From assembly GCF_025960985.1 (NCBI RefSeq), contig NZ_JAOQMX010000036.1, positions 1 through 47,018 on the forward strand: a DNA stretch of 47,018 nt, given 5' to 3'. The notes below the pieces were generated by a model. The model made no database searches. It had not been told where the DNA came from and worked only from the letters and a program-made list of their open reading frames with translations. The translations under genes and the position numbers were made by a program. This DNA comes from Flavobacterium psychraerolatum (GTDB taxonomy: Bacteria > Bacteroidota > Bacteroidia > Flavobacteriales > Flavobacteriaceae). Shown here piece after piece: positions 1 through 10,455 of this stretch (position 1 is its first letter; each line of letters begins with the position of its first letter).

Positions 1-19
1 ATTAGATTTAAATATAAGA

Positions 20-57
20 AAAAAGGAGTAGAAATCCATAGATATCTACTCCTTTTT
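20..57 (-). terminator. Hairpin terminator after atpC
   Basis: Positions 20-32 pair perfectly (13 bp) with 45-57 around a 12-nt loop. Read on the minus strand, the stem is followed by a T-rich stretch. It lies about 80 nt past the atpC stop. T/A runs on both sides mean it could also serve a gene arriving from the left. Confidence 0.75.
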
Positions 58-136
58 ATGTGTCAATTTATTAGAAAGACTTTTTCAGTGCCCTCAAAAC
101 TGATAGCTCTTTTTTTTATATAAAATCACAAATGTT

Positions 137-418
137 TTAGTCTGCTAAAACAATTATCTTATTATCTTTCATCTCAATAGTTCCTGAAGAAATAGCCAAC
201 GTATACGTTTGATTATTTACTTTAGTAAATAAACTTGCTGATTCTTTACTAAACTCAAAACTATCAGCCGTAATACTTACGGTTCCTTTTTGAAGAATAG
301 ATACTATTGGAGCGTGATTATTTAAAATCTGAAAACTTCCATTAACTCCTGGTAAAGCAATTGAAGTTACTTCTCCTTTGAACAAAGACGCTTCTGGTGA
401 TACTATTTCTAAAATCAT
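137..418 (-). CDS. atpC: F1Fo ATP synthase subunit epsilon
   Basis: This is the epsilon subunit of the F1 sector, which sits on the rotor stalk at the cytoplasmic face of the inner membrane. The 93 residues fit the N-terminal beta-sandwich domain only (start MILEIVSPEASLFKGEV, then the LPGVNGSFQILNNHAPIV segment). The C-terminal two-helix domain that makes the E. coli protein about 139 residues long is absent. Short epsilon subunits are common in Bacteroidota, and the stop codon is clean, so this looks like the natural form rather than a break. The gene is downstream of atpD on the same strand with a 79-nt spacer and should be co-transcribed with it. The other atp genes are not next to it here, consistent with a separate atpDC unit. 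Identification is secure. Confidence 0.95.
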   Translation of the reverse strand: MILEIVSPEASLFKGEVTSIALPGVNGSFQILNNHAPIVSILQKGTVSITADSFEFSKESASLFTKVNNQTYTLAISSGTIEMKDNKIIVLAD

Positions 419-429
419 ATTTTTTTGAC

Positions 430-490
430 TTATGAATTAAAAATTATGAGTTATAAGTTTATTAAAAAACTCATAACCCACAATTCATAA
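430..490. repeat. Nested inverted repeats between atpD and atpC
   Basis: An outer pair (ttatgaatt, 430-438, with aattcataa, 482-490) encloses an inner pair (ttatgagtt, 444-452, with aactcataa, 468-476). Each is a perfect 9-bp match. All four arms are variants of one word, so this may be a short intergenic repeat unit or an mRNA processing or stability element. No T-run follows, so it is unlikely to be a simple terminator. Confidence 0.5.
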
Positions 491-497
491 CTTATTA

Positions 498-2012
<1,515 letters not shown>

Positions 2013-2092
2013 TTATGTATTTAATAAATAGCTAATTAGGTTTATGAATGCATTCGTTCAAAATCAACTGAACACCTGCTTTTTTCAAAGTG

Positions 2093-2122
2093 CAAAGATA
2101 ATTTTTTAAAACAAAAAATCAA
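2093..2122 (-). promoter_or_regulatory. Promoter of atpDC
   Basis: Read on the minus strand, TTG (2122-2120) is followed by exactly 19 nt and then TATCTTTG (2100-2093). This fits the Bacteroidota primary sigma consensus TTG-N19-TAnnTTTG. Transcription should start near 2086, giving a leader of roughly 75 nt before the atpD ATG. Confidence 0.8.
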
Positions 2123-2186
2123 TTTTTTTGTGTACAAAAAAAATAGTTTTTTCAAAATAACAATATCCTACAATTTGATAGTATAA

Positions 2187-2223
2187 AAAAAACCACCAAG
2201 ATTAGGCCTCATGGTGGTTTTTT
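2187..2223 (-). terminator. Terminator after the SGNH hydrolase gene
   Basis: A 12-bp perfect stem (2187-2198 with 2212-2223) has a 13-nt loop. On the minus strand it ends in a run of T. It lies 12 nt past the stop of the upstream lipoprotein gene and insulates the atpD promoter. Confidence 0.85.
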
Positions 2224-2235
2224 AAATATTTAAAT

Positions 2236-3783
2236 CTATAATACTTTCGGGTATAATATTCGATAATTACCCAAATTCACACCTTTTATATTAGAACCAT
2301 AGGTTGTATTAATTGCCGTTAAAAAATAATTAGCAATCAATGCATAACCTCGAGGTGAAGGATGAACGCCATCCAACGAAAATGAATTTCCTGTAACATA
2401 GGTTGATTTCATAGTATATCCATTAGCAACAATACCAGTAGTGTTTAATTTTTCCATTATAGCTTTTGTATCTACAAAAGCCAAGCCATTTGCACTTGCA
2501 GCAGCGGCAATAGTCACATTATAAGCATCGGTAGCCACTTTAATTTCAAGTACCTCGGTAGCCGTCAAAACATGTTTATCCTGCAATGGAAAAGTGATTC
2601 CAAATTTATCCAAAGGAGAAGGCGGAGCAAAACCAATACCAGAATCCAAAGCAGTTGGCGCTGCACCAATTGCCGACTGTGTAGGCAAAGTTACAAAATC
2701 AGCAGCAGTTGCCTGTCTCGCTTGACCGAATACTGCACCATAAAATGCCGCAGTTGCAGCACCAAGAGTCGGAGTAAAAGCTGCAGTTAATTGTGCAGAC
2801 AAATTAGTCAAAGCCTCATCTTTAATCAATAAAGGGTTTGCTGAAGTAGCAGATAATAGTTTAATTCTATCAGGGGCACCAAAGAAAGTTAGCGCCGTAA
2901 TTAAAGGAGTATATAAATCAGTATTTAAGGCTGAAATTGCTGCCCCTCCCACTGCCGCACTACCACCTCCCAAAACAGTAACGCTTAAAGGATTGTAAGG
3001 AACTGTTGTAAAATAAGGCAATGTACTCACATAAGGCAAATTAGCAACAACTCCTTTTGTACCACCAGCAACCAATTTAGTTACCATGCTTTTGTACAAA
3101 GCATCAAAAATAGCCACTGGGGTAATATCATCACCTGTAACAGCATCTTGAGAAGTTGGCACTCCTCCATTAGTCGCATACCCTAAAACATCATTTCCAC
3201 CAATCCATAAACTAAAAAAAGTAGGATTTTGTGCCAACGCATCTGACAACACAGTCGCCGCAGGTGAAGATGCCATTCTAGCAAAATATGGATTACCAAT
3301 ACTACTACCATATCCCACAAAAGCAAGATGAATACACTTAGCACCTGGAATCCCATAATTATTAAAAGGACCTGTTAAATGTGCTGAAATATCTGTACTT
3401 GATGTACCATCAACTGCAGTTGGAACATTACCTGGGGCCAAATACAAACGTTTACCAAATCTAGCACTTTGAACTCCACCAGCAAGAAACCCTCCAACAT
3501 TATCATTCATCAAAGGATTTAAGAACTCACCACCTCCAGCAAAGGCAAACTGCTGAGCTAGAATATTTGGATAGCCTGATTTTTGACCTTCGATAAACAA
3601 AGCACCATCACTAAATCCTGCGGCAAAAGAATCGCCTAGCGCTACATACTTTGATAAATTTGCAGTCCCTGAGGTTACCGCTTTACCATCTGTTGAGTTA
3701 GCATTTGCCACTACGGCATCATCATTATTACAGGCTACAAAAACTAAAGAAGCGAGTGCCAGCCATTTGAAATTTTTTATCAT
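2236..3783 (-). CDS. SGNH/GDSL hydrolase-family lipoprotein
   Basis: This is a probable esterase or lipase of the SGNH superfamily, anchored to a membrane as a lipoprotein. The block I serine motif is GDSFAAG in YVALGDSFAAGFSDG. Block III is the GGND motif in LWIGGNDVLGY, and block V is DGVHPSPRGY near the C-terminus with the catalytic Asp and His. The ATG at 3783 is preferred over one eight codons upstream because it gives MIKNFKWLALASLVFVAC, a lipoprotein signal with the lipobox ending in Cys. At 515 residues it is long for the family, with a large Ala/Gly/Thr-rich middle section of unknown role. It lies 69 nt downstream of a TonB-dependent receptor gene on the same strand, so it probably processes a substrate linked to that receptor. 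The substrate is not evident. Confidence 0.85.
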   Translation of the reverse strand: MIKNFKWLALASLVFVACNNDDAVVANANSTDGKAVTSGTANLSKYVALGDSFAAGFSDGALFIEGQKSGYPNILAQQFAFAGGGEFLNPLMNDNVGGFLAGGVQSARFGKRLYLAPGNVPTAVDGTSSTDISAHLTGPFNNYGIPGAKCIHLAFVGYGSSIGNPYFARMASSPAATVLSDALAQNPTFFSLWIGGNDVLGYATNGGVPTSQDAVTGDDITPVAIFDALYKSMVTKLVAGGTKGVVANLPYVSTLPYFTTVPYNPLSVTVLGGGSAAVGGAAISALNTDLYTPLITALTFFGAPDRIKLLSATSANPLLIKDEALTNLSAQLTAAFTPTLGAATAAFYGAVFGQARQATAADFVTLPTQSAIGAAPTALDSGIGFAPPSPLDKFGITFPLQDKHVLTATEVLEIKVATDAYNVTIAAAASANGLAFVDTKAIMEKLNTTGIVANGYTMKSTYVTGNSFSLDGVHPSPRGYALIANYFLTAINTTYGSNIKGVNLGNYRILYPKVL

Positions 3784-3852
3784 AATTAAATATGTATAAG
3801 ATCCCACATTTTCACAATCATATATTGAGGGATAAGTTTTAATTTTATAGTA

Positions 3853-6714
3853 TTATCTAGGATTAAGTGTAAACGACAAGAAGTATTGCTGACCTATCTG
3901 ACCTGCACCTAAGACTTGTGTATATTCTTTTCCGCCAATATTTGAAGCACCAAGCTTAATAGTTGTTCTAATTTTCGGAATGGTATAATTCACCTGCGCA
4001 TCTACAACAGTAGCCGATTTGATTGTTCCATCAACCATAGTTGACTGCCACAAATATTCACTGTTCCATCTTCCACTAATATTAAAACCAACATTTTTCA
4101 AAAGTCTATCATTTCCTAATGACATTTTCACTCTATGTTTAGGTGTATTAAATCCAGCTTCAAAACTTGGGTCTTTAGCTTGATCGAAACCAAATTCGGC
4201 ATAGTTATAATTCAAACCCAATTCATAATCGGAAATAACTTTCTTAGACAAGCCTACCCCAAAACCAAAAGATTTAATTTCAACGTTTGTATTAGTATAC
4301 AACTGAAAAGCCCTGAAGTTATCGTTTTGTAAAGCATGCAAAGTTTGATAACTAGTATCACCCAAATTTGTAGGATCAGGAGCTAAACTTGGATTATCTT
4401 CAACTTTTCCATAATAAGGAGCGATAACATTTAAGGTCCCTAAGAAGTTATTATATACATTATAATAAGAATTCAAATCTACAGAAACCCCTTCAAAATA
4501 GGATCGATAACCAATTTCAAATGCTTTTACCGTTTCTGGCTTAACAAAACTAACATCTGTTTTACGCAACAAAGCGGCGCCCGCAACTGGATTTGCACCA
4601 GCAATTGCACCAAAAGCACTAACCGAAGCTGCAGTATATGAATTAAGGTATGCATTTTCACCAGTAATTTGTACCGTTGAACCACCAGCAAATAATTCAC
4701 CTTGGTCTGAATTAACTATCCTTGTTTCTCTATATCTCAATAAGTTATCTGGAGCAGAACCAATCAACACTGCATTTCCAACGTTAAAACCGATGTACTG
4801 ATCTTGCGTTGTAGGGTTTCTAAATCCTGTTTGAAAAGAGGCTCTGAAATTATGTTTTCTTGACTCGCCAGCAGAATACAATAATGACAATCTAGGCGAA
4901 TAGTTACCGTTGAAATTTTTAGATTTATCATAACGAAGCGAACCTGTAAATTTCAAACGATCTTCCAGCATTTTTTTCTGAACCTGAGAATATATTCCGT
5001 ACTCATTATAATTTATTGGACCATCAGCATCCGTATAAATACGACCAAAAGAGTTTAATTGATATAATCTATAAGAACCTCCCACTTGCACTTCTGCAAA
5101 TTTGATAGCATCTTTAAAATTATAATTGACATCAGAATGATAGATTTTAGAATTATCTACCAATTTTGACCCTTTAGTAACATCTGCCTCATTAATTACA
5201 CTATTAAAAGCATTATTAAACGCAGCTGTGCCAGGTAAGAAACGACCAGTATCAGCAACTGACCTAGCGAAAGCATGTGCTTCTTCAGGCCTAGTACCAA
5301 CACCTGGAACCTGTGCTGTTGTTGCTTGGATATAAGCTCCTGCATATTGTCCAAACCAAGTTGGATCATCTTTCCATTTACGGTTTATATTTAAACCTGT
5401 AAACAACATATCATAGGAGTTACCTCCATTTTCAGATGTTGTATACCCACGAACAAAAAAGTTTTTCCCTTTAATTTCTAAACGATGTTGCTGCATTGCA
5501 AAATTATTTAGGTAATAACGGTTTGCTCCTTGATAGACAGCATTACCAAATCCAAATTTACTTTGCCAAATAACTTCTAAACGCTCATCACCTAACGGTC
5601 TAAAATGAAGAGAAAAATCAACCTTAGTATTACCCGCTTTATTATCCGTCAAATCAGTCTCATTATAACCTGTTCTACTTACATTAGTGTTTGGCAAAAG
5701 ATTAACCGCACTAGCTGGAATAATCTTCAGAGCAACCAATTTATTACCTACTCCTTTTAAATTAGTAGTAGCTTCATCACCATAAACATTGATACCATCA
5801 TAATTTGGATTACTTCTATCACGACCAGGAACTATTTTATCATTATAATTTGTAGCATACCAATCCGTCCCCTCCATATAGGTGAAGTTGAATTTGGCAG
5901 CGAAATGCTTATCGAATACATGGGCCATACGAATACCAAAATCATAGAAATTATTATTTCCAGCTGCCTTTTGACTCGTTTGACCGTATTTAAAATAAGT
6001 AGTAATACCAGGACTTGTAAACGGACTTTTACTATTCATAAACAAGATACCGTTAAAGGCATTCGCTCCATATAATGCTGAAGAAGCACCAGGTAAAAGC
6101 TCAACACTTTGAACATCAATTTCAGATATACCAATCATATTCCCTAAGACAAAATTAAGTAATGGAGAAGCATTATCCATACCATCAACCAGTTGCATAA
6201 AACGAGTATTCGCCACAGAAGCAAATCCACGAGTATTAATAGACTTAAAAGACAAACTACTCGTGTTCATCTGAACTTCTTTCATGTTCTCCAAACCATC
6301 ATAAAATGTAGCAGATGCAGACTTTTTAATATCTCTAATACCCATTCTCTCTACAGTAACTGGAGATTCAAATATTTTTTCAGGAGTTCTAGAAGCCGAA
6401 ATAACTATTTCATCTAACTTAGTGTGTTCATGAATTAACAAAACTGTCACTTTTTGATTATTAGTAGTAACTGTCATTTTTTTTCGCTCAAGCCCTACAC
6501 TAGAAAAGTCTATCACCCAAGGTAATTTTTTATTTGATTTCAAAACAAAATTCCCATCAATATCTGTAACGGTTCCTGAATTATCACCAACAATTTTAAT
6601 ATTTACACCAAAAAGAGCCTGATTATCAATCCCAGTTACTTTACCAGAAATTGTATTTTGAGCAAAACAGATTGTAGTAAAAAACAATAGAGTTAAAAGC
6701 AATTTTATTTTCAT
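3853..6714 (-). CDS. TonB-dependent outer-membrane receptor with N-terminal CarboxypepD_reg-like domain
   Basis: This is an outer-membrane beta-barrel that takes up a ligand using TonB energy. From the ATG at 6714 the protein is 953 residues. It starts with a signal peptide (MKIKLLLTLLFFTTICFAQ), then a carboxypeptidase-regulatory-like beta domain (NTISGKVTGIDNQALFGVNIKI...), then a plug domain (DEIVISASRTPEKIFESPVTVERM and the ELLPGASSALYGANAFNGI segment), then the barrel ending in an aromatic-rich strand (QQYFLSFTLNPR). A longer frame from 6804 would start inside the predicted promoter and would bury the signal peptide, so the shorter start is chosen. It lacks the SusC-type pattern, no SusD partner is adjacent, and the SGNH lipoprotein follows instead. 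The ligand is unknown. Confidence 0.9.
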   Translation of the reverse strand: MKIKLLLTLLFFTTICFAQNTISGKVTGIDNQALFGVNIKIVGDNSGTVTDIDGNFVLKSNKKLPWVIDFSSVGLERKKMTVTTNNQKVTVLLIHEHTKLDEIVISASRTPEKIFESPVTVERMGIRDIKKSASATFYDGLENMKEVQMNTSSLSFKSINTRGFASVANTRFMQLVDGMDNASPLLNFVLGNMIGISEIDVQSVELLPGASSALYGANAFNGILFMNSKSPFTSPGITTYFKYGQTSQKAAGNNNFYDFGIRMAHVFDKHFAAKFNFTYMEGTDWYATNYNDKIVPGRDRSNPNYDGINVYGDEATTNLKGVGNKLVALKIIPASAVNLLPNTNVSRTGYNETDLTDNKAGNTKVDFSLHFRPLGDERLEVIWQSKFGFGNAVYQGANRYYLNNFAMQQHRLEIKGKNFFVRGYTTSENGGNSYDMLFTGLNINRKWKDDPTWFGQYAGAYIQATTAQVPGVGTRPEEAHAFARSVADTGRFLPGTAAFNNAFNSVINEADVTKGSKLVDNSKIYHSDVNYNFKDAIKFAEVQVGGSYRLYQLNSFGRIYTDADGPINYNEYGIYSQVQKKMLEDRLKFTGSLRYDKSKNFNGNYSPRLSLLYSAGESRKHNFRASFQTGFRNPTTQDQYIGFNVGNAVLIGSAPDNLLRYRETRIVNSDQGELFAGGSTVQITGENAYLNSYTAASVSAFGAIAGANPVAGAALLRKTDVSFVKPETVKAFEIGYRSYFEGVSVDLNSYYNVYNNFLGTLNVIAPYYGKVEDNPSLAPDPTNLGDTSYQTLHALQNDNFRAFQLYTNTNVEIKSFGFGVGLSKKVISDYELGLNYNYAEFGFDQAKDPSFEAGFNTPKHRVKMSLGNDRLLKNVGFNISGRWNSEYLWQSTMVDGTIKSATVVDAQVNYTIPKIRTTIKLGASNIGGKEYTQVLGAGQIGQQYFLSFTLNPR

Positions 6715-6770
6715 AGGTTTTAGAATTTTAGGATTTACTAACTCTAAGTTAACATAATTATTAGTATTAA

Positions 6771-6804
6771 CAAAAATAAATGTTAAATATTTACAATATC
6801 GCAA
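6771..6804 (-). promoter_or_regulatory. Candidate promoter of the TonB receptor unit
   Basis: On the minus strand, TATTTTTG (6778-6771) fits TAnnTTTG. A TTG at 6804-6802 lies 23 nt upstream, at the long end of the accepted spacing. It would give a leader of about 50 nt to the ATG at 6714. Confidence 0.45.
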
Positions 6805-6949
6805 TTCAAAATAGGTATTAATGACAAATACACAATGTGTTTTCTTGAATTTAATAATGATATTTAGTTAAAAAGCAATCTTTACTATGCGTGCATATAA
6901 AATATTGGCAATATAAATTCATATATCATAAAAATAACCACAAAAAAAA

Positions 6950-6979
6950 AAGAGATCCCCTTTTATAAGGAAATCTCTT
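6950..6979 (-). terminator. Terminator after glmS
   Basis: Read on the minus strand, AAGAGAT-TT-CCTT pairs with AAGG-GG-ATCTCTT. This is a 13-bp stem if two G-U pairs are allowed, with a tetraloop, and about ten T follow. It lies 44 nt past the glmS stop. Confidence 0.9.
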
Positions 6980-7022
6980 AATATTAGCATGCAAATAAAA
7001 TGCTATAAATTAATCAATACTA

Positions 7023-8870
7023 CTATTCTACCGTAACAGATTTTGCTAGATTACGTGGTTGATCCACATTACAACCTCGCAAAACTGCAATATGATAAGA
7101 CAACAATTGCAATGGTATGGTCGTAATAAGTGGAGACAAGGCATCTGATGTCTCTGGAATTTCGATAACATAATCTGCTAATTTTCGAACCTCAGTATCC
7201 CCTTTAGTCACAATAGCAATAATCCTACCGCTTCTAGATTTTATTTCCTGAATATTACTTACAATTTTATCATAATGACCTTGAATAGGCGCAACTACTA
7301 TAACTGGCATATGCTCATCAATAAGAGCAATTGGACCGTGTTTCATTTCCGCAGCTGGATAACCCTCAGCATGGATATATGATATTTCTTTTAATTTTAA
7401 AGCGCCCTCCAATGCAACTGGAAAATTATATCCTCTACCTAAATAAAGACAATTAGAGACTTCTTTAAAAGTTAAAGCTATTTCCTCAGCAATAGCATTT
7501 GTAGTCTCCAAAGCTTCTTTTACTTTTTCTGGAATTAACTCTAATTCCAATAAGTAACGATGAAAATCTGAATGAGACAAAGTACCTTTAGCCTTAGCCA
7601 AACGCAATGCTATCATTGTCAAAACAGTTATCTGAGTTGTAAAAGCCTTAGTAGATGCTACTCCAATCTCTGGACCTGCATGAGTATAGGCTCCAGCATG
7701 AGATTCTCTTGAAATAGAAGACCCAACAACATTACATACACCAAAAACAAAAGCACCAGCTGCTTTAGCCAACTTAATTGCAGCCATGGTATCTGCCGTT
7801 TCACCTGATTGTGAAATTGCAATCACTACATCATTACTATTAATAATAGGGTTCCTGTATCTAAATTCAGAAGCATACTCCACTTCAACATTAATACGAG
7901 CAAACTCTTCAAAAATATACTCTGCAACCAAACCAGCATGCCAAGAAGTACCACAAGCAATAATAATGATACGATTTGCGTTCACAAACTTTTCAAGATT
8001 ATCTTCGATACCAGACATTTGAACAATTCCTTTATCCGCTAGTAACCTACCTCTATAGGTATCTTTAATAACATTAGGCTGTTCATAAATCTCTTTCAAC
8101 ATGAAATGATCATAACCCCCTTTTTCAATTTGCTCCAAATTCATTTGAAGTTCTTGAATATATGTATCTACAGGAGCATCTGTATTTATTTTTCTGATTT
8201 TCAACGGTTTATCTCGCTTTATAATAGCAACTTCACCATCTTCTAAATAAACCGCATTAGCAGTGTATTCAATAAAAGGCGAAGCATCAGAAGCAATAAA
8301 GTACTCTCCTTCACCAACACCAATAGCCAAAGGACTACCCAAACGTGCCGCCACAATTTCGTCTGGTTTTTTAGTATCAAAAACAGCAATCGCATACGCT
8401 CCTACTACCTGATTCAAGGCCAATTGAACTGCTTTACCTAATTTTATATTTTCCTTTTTCTGAATTTCTTCAATTAAATTTACTAATACTTCCGTATCGG
8501 TATCGGAATGAAAAACATAACCTCTTTTAATCAATTCTTCTTTTAATGGCGCATAATTTTCAATAATTCCATTATGAATAATTACTAAATTTCCAGAATT
8601 AGAAACGTGCGGATGAGAATTAACATCATTAGGAACACCATGAGTAGCCCAACGTGTATGTCCAATTCCAATAGAACCGGCATTACATTCCTTATCTGCT
8701 TTTGCTTCAAGGTCTGCAACTTTCCCTTTGGTTTTACATACAGAAATTGTATTTCCGTCGTAAGTCATTACACCAGCACTATCGTAACCCCTATATTCCA
8801 ATCTCTTCAACCCTTTAATAACTATCGGGTAAGCCTCTCTATATCCAATATATCCAACAATTCCGCACAT
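7023..8870 (-). CDS. glmS: Glutamine--fructose-6-phosphate aminotransferase (isomerizing)
   Basis: This enzyme makes glucosamine-6-phosphate from fructose-6-phosphate and glutamine, the entry step to UDP-GlcNAc for peptidoglycan and LPS. The 615 residues are full length. The N-terminal class II glutamine amidotransferase domain starts with the nucleophile Cys2 (MCGIVGYIG) and carries GHTRWATHG. Two SIS sugar-isomerase domains follow (IIIACGTSWHAG, AISQSGETADTM, and LGRGYNFPVALEGALKLKEISY). The C-terminus PRNLAKSVTVE is the family's conserved tail. It is the third gene of a minus-strand unit, 9 nt after the DUF4270 gene, so there is no room for a glmS ribozyme leader. Expression presumably comes from the promoter ahead of the GlgA-like gene. 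Confidence 0.97.
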   Translation of the reverse strand: MCGIVGYIGYREAYPIVIKGLKRLEYRGYDSAGVMTYDGNTISVCKTKGKVADLEAKADKECNAGSIGIGHTRWATHGVPNDVNSHPHVSNSGNLVIIHNGIIENYAPLKEELIKRGYVFHSDTDTEVLVNLIEEIQKKENIKLGKAVQLALNQVVGAYAIAVFDTKKPDEIVAARLGSPLAIGVGEGEYFIASDASPFIEYTANAVYLEDGEVAIIKRDKPLKIRKINTDAPVDTYIQELQMNLEQIEKGGYDHFMLKEIYEQPNVIKDTYRGRLLADKGIVQMSGIEDNLEKFVNANRIIIIACGTSWHAGLVAEYIFEEFARINVEVEYASEFRYRNPIINSNDVVIAISQSGETADTMAAIKLAKAAGAFVFGVCNVVGSSISRESHAGAYTHAGPEIGVASTKAFTTQITVLTMIALRLAKAKGTLSHSDFHRYLLELELIPEKVKEALETTNAIAEEIALTFKEVSNCLYLGRGYNFPVALEGALKLKEISYIHAEGYPAAEMKHGPIALIDEHMPVIVVAPIQGHYDKIVSNIQEIKSRSGRIIAIVTKGDTEVRKLADYVIEIPETSDALSPLITTIPLQLLSYHIAVLRGCNVDQPRNLAKSVTVE

Positions 8871-8879
8871 AAATTTAGA

Positions 8880-10436
8880 TTAATTTGGTTTCGTATAATA
8901 AATCTCTAATTTCAATTTGTTCTTATCTGCAACATCTGCAGTTCCTCCATATAAAACGGTACCCAAGGGATTCATGACTGAAGCCTGAGGAACCCTTGAA
9001 ATATTTCCAGATGTTTTTAAATATGCATTTGTAGCTAATGTTATATCTTCTGAAACAACAAGCCCCAATTTAACATTAGTTGAGTCATTACTTATAAGAT
9101 TTCGAACATGATTTGTGATTCGAAATTTATAATAATAACCCCCATCACTATCCTTTGTTAAGATACCACCGTAAACTAGCCTACCAAATTTAGTATTATC
9201 AACTGGGCTTTGTGCTCTAAAGTCTTCAATAAAATTATTATTGTCTAAATCATACAAATAAAGCCTTTGGGGTTGTGCATTGGTCGCAACAGATACAGAA
9301 TTTGGATCAACATGAAAGATCAAATTTGCTTCATTAACCAACCAACCATTATTTTTAATAGTCGTTAAATCCTCTTTTTGAAAAAGTTTCACTATAGCCA
9401 TTGAGCCTTCTCCACCTTTTAAATATAATTTGCTATCACCGTCTACAGTATTAATATTACCCGAACTAGTAGCTGTGGCATAATCTGCTTTTGTATTAGA
9501 TTGTTCTAAAAGACTCACTTTATGCCCAATCAAATTCAGAACCATTGTTTTAACTTCATCTCTTGCAGCATCAACCCCATCTATGTAATTAATAGTTATT
9601 TTACCACTAGCAAAATCCAACATAGACAAATTAGTAGGGCTCGAACCTGATCTTTCAGCTTGAAAATAAAGGCCTTTAAAGTATTCTGTAAAAACATCAT
9701 TATTAATTAACTTACCTGAAGCAACAGCATCAATAATAACAGATTGGAAAAAATCTTTATTCAACGTTAATTGCATTTGTGGTGCAGTATAAACTACCGC
9801 AGATACATTTGCAACTGCCGGAACAACAGATCCTGTTTTATCAAAGAAAAAAGCATCATTTTGAGCGGGATCAGTAGCATCATTAAGCCTTACTCCAATT
9901 TTAGCATTACTGAAAAGTGAATTCTGATCTGTATAATAACGTTGAGTATTTACAAAGTTATCAATTGGATCCAAGTTTCTTAAAAAATACCCAGAACGAA
10001 AAACACTTAATTTCAACTTACCATTTGGATCACCATATATAGAATCCAATGCATACGTTCGAACTCCTTCTGCAGTTGTAACAGTTTGTGTGTTATCTAT
10101 AAAATAAGGTATTGTTAAAACAACACTCTGTACTTTTGGATCATCCAACAAAACAGGTGATACTGTAGCTAAAGATACTTGTGTCACAAAATTTGCAGTG
10201 GTTGTACCAAAATCTGGATTATCATAAATACCAAAAGGATTTACCTCCTGATCATTTGACTGTACTGCAGTTATCATTTGATTATATGCAACCACATCTG
10301 AAGTATGTACCTCAAAATCAAAATGGTTCCCACCTATGATATCACTCCCTATCGAGTTATAATCTTTATCACAAGAACACAATAAAACAACACTACATAT
10401 TAAAAGAACTTTCTTAAAAAAAGAATTATTATACAT
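8880..10436 (-). CDS. DUF4270 family lipoprotein
   Basis: The protein has 518 residues and an N-terminal lipoprotein signal (FFKKVLLICSVVLLCSC, lipobox ending LCSC), so it is probably attached to the outer membrane. The remainder is Thr/Asn-rich, predicted mostly beta, and ends in LKLEIYYTKPN. The sequence and its place between a GlgA-like gene and glmS match the DUF4270 family of Bacteroidota, whose biochemical role is not established as far as I know. It lies 19 nt after the GlgA-like gene and 9 nt before glmS, so the three are almost certainly one operon. The constant link to glmS could hint at a role in envelope sugar metabolism, but that is inference. Confidence 0.85.
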   Translation of the reverse strand: MYNNSFFKKVLLICSVVLLCSCDKDYNSIGSDIIGGNHFDFEVHTSDVVAYNQMITAVQSNDQEVNPFGIYDNPDFGTTTANFVTQVSLATVSPVLLDDPKVQSVVLTIPYFIDNTQTVTTAEGVRTYALDSIYGDPNGKLKLSVFRSGYFLRNLDPIDNFVNTQRYYTDQNSLFSNAKIGVRLNDATDPAQNDAFFFDKTGSVVPAVANVSAVVYTAPQMQLTLNKDFFQSVIIDAVASGKLINNDVFTEYFKGLYFQAERSGSSPTNLSMLDFASGKITINYIDGVDAARDEVKTMVLNLIGHKVSLLEQSNTKADYATATSSGNINTVDGDSKLYLKGGEGSMAIVKLFQKEDLTTIKNNGWLVNEANLIFHVDPNSVSVATNAQPQRLYLYDLDNNNFIEDFRAQSPVDNTKFGRLVYGGILTKDSDGGYYYKFRITNHVRNLISNDSTNVKLGLVVSEDITLATNAYLKTSGNISRVPQASVMNPLGTVLYGGTADVADKNKLKLEIYYTKPN

Positions 10437-10455
10437 ATTGAATACTAAAAATTAA

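Noticed and set aside
8871..8879. glmS ribozyme
   Set aside because: Only 9 nt separate the DUF4270 gene from glmS, so there is no space for the ribozyme.
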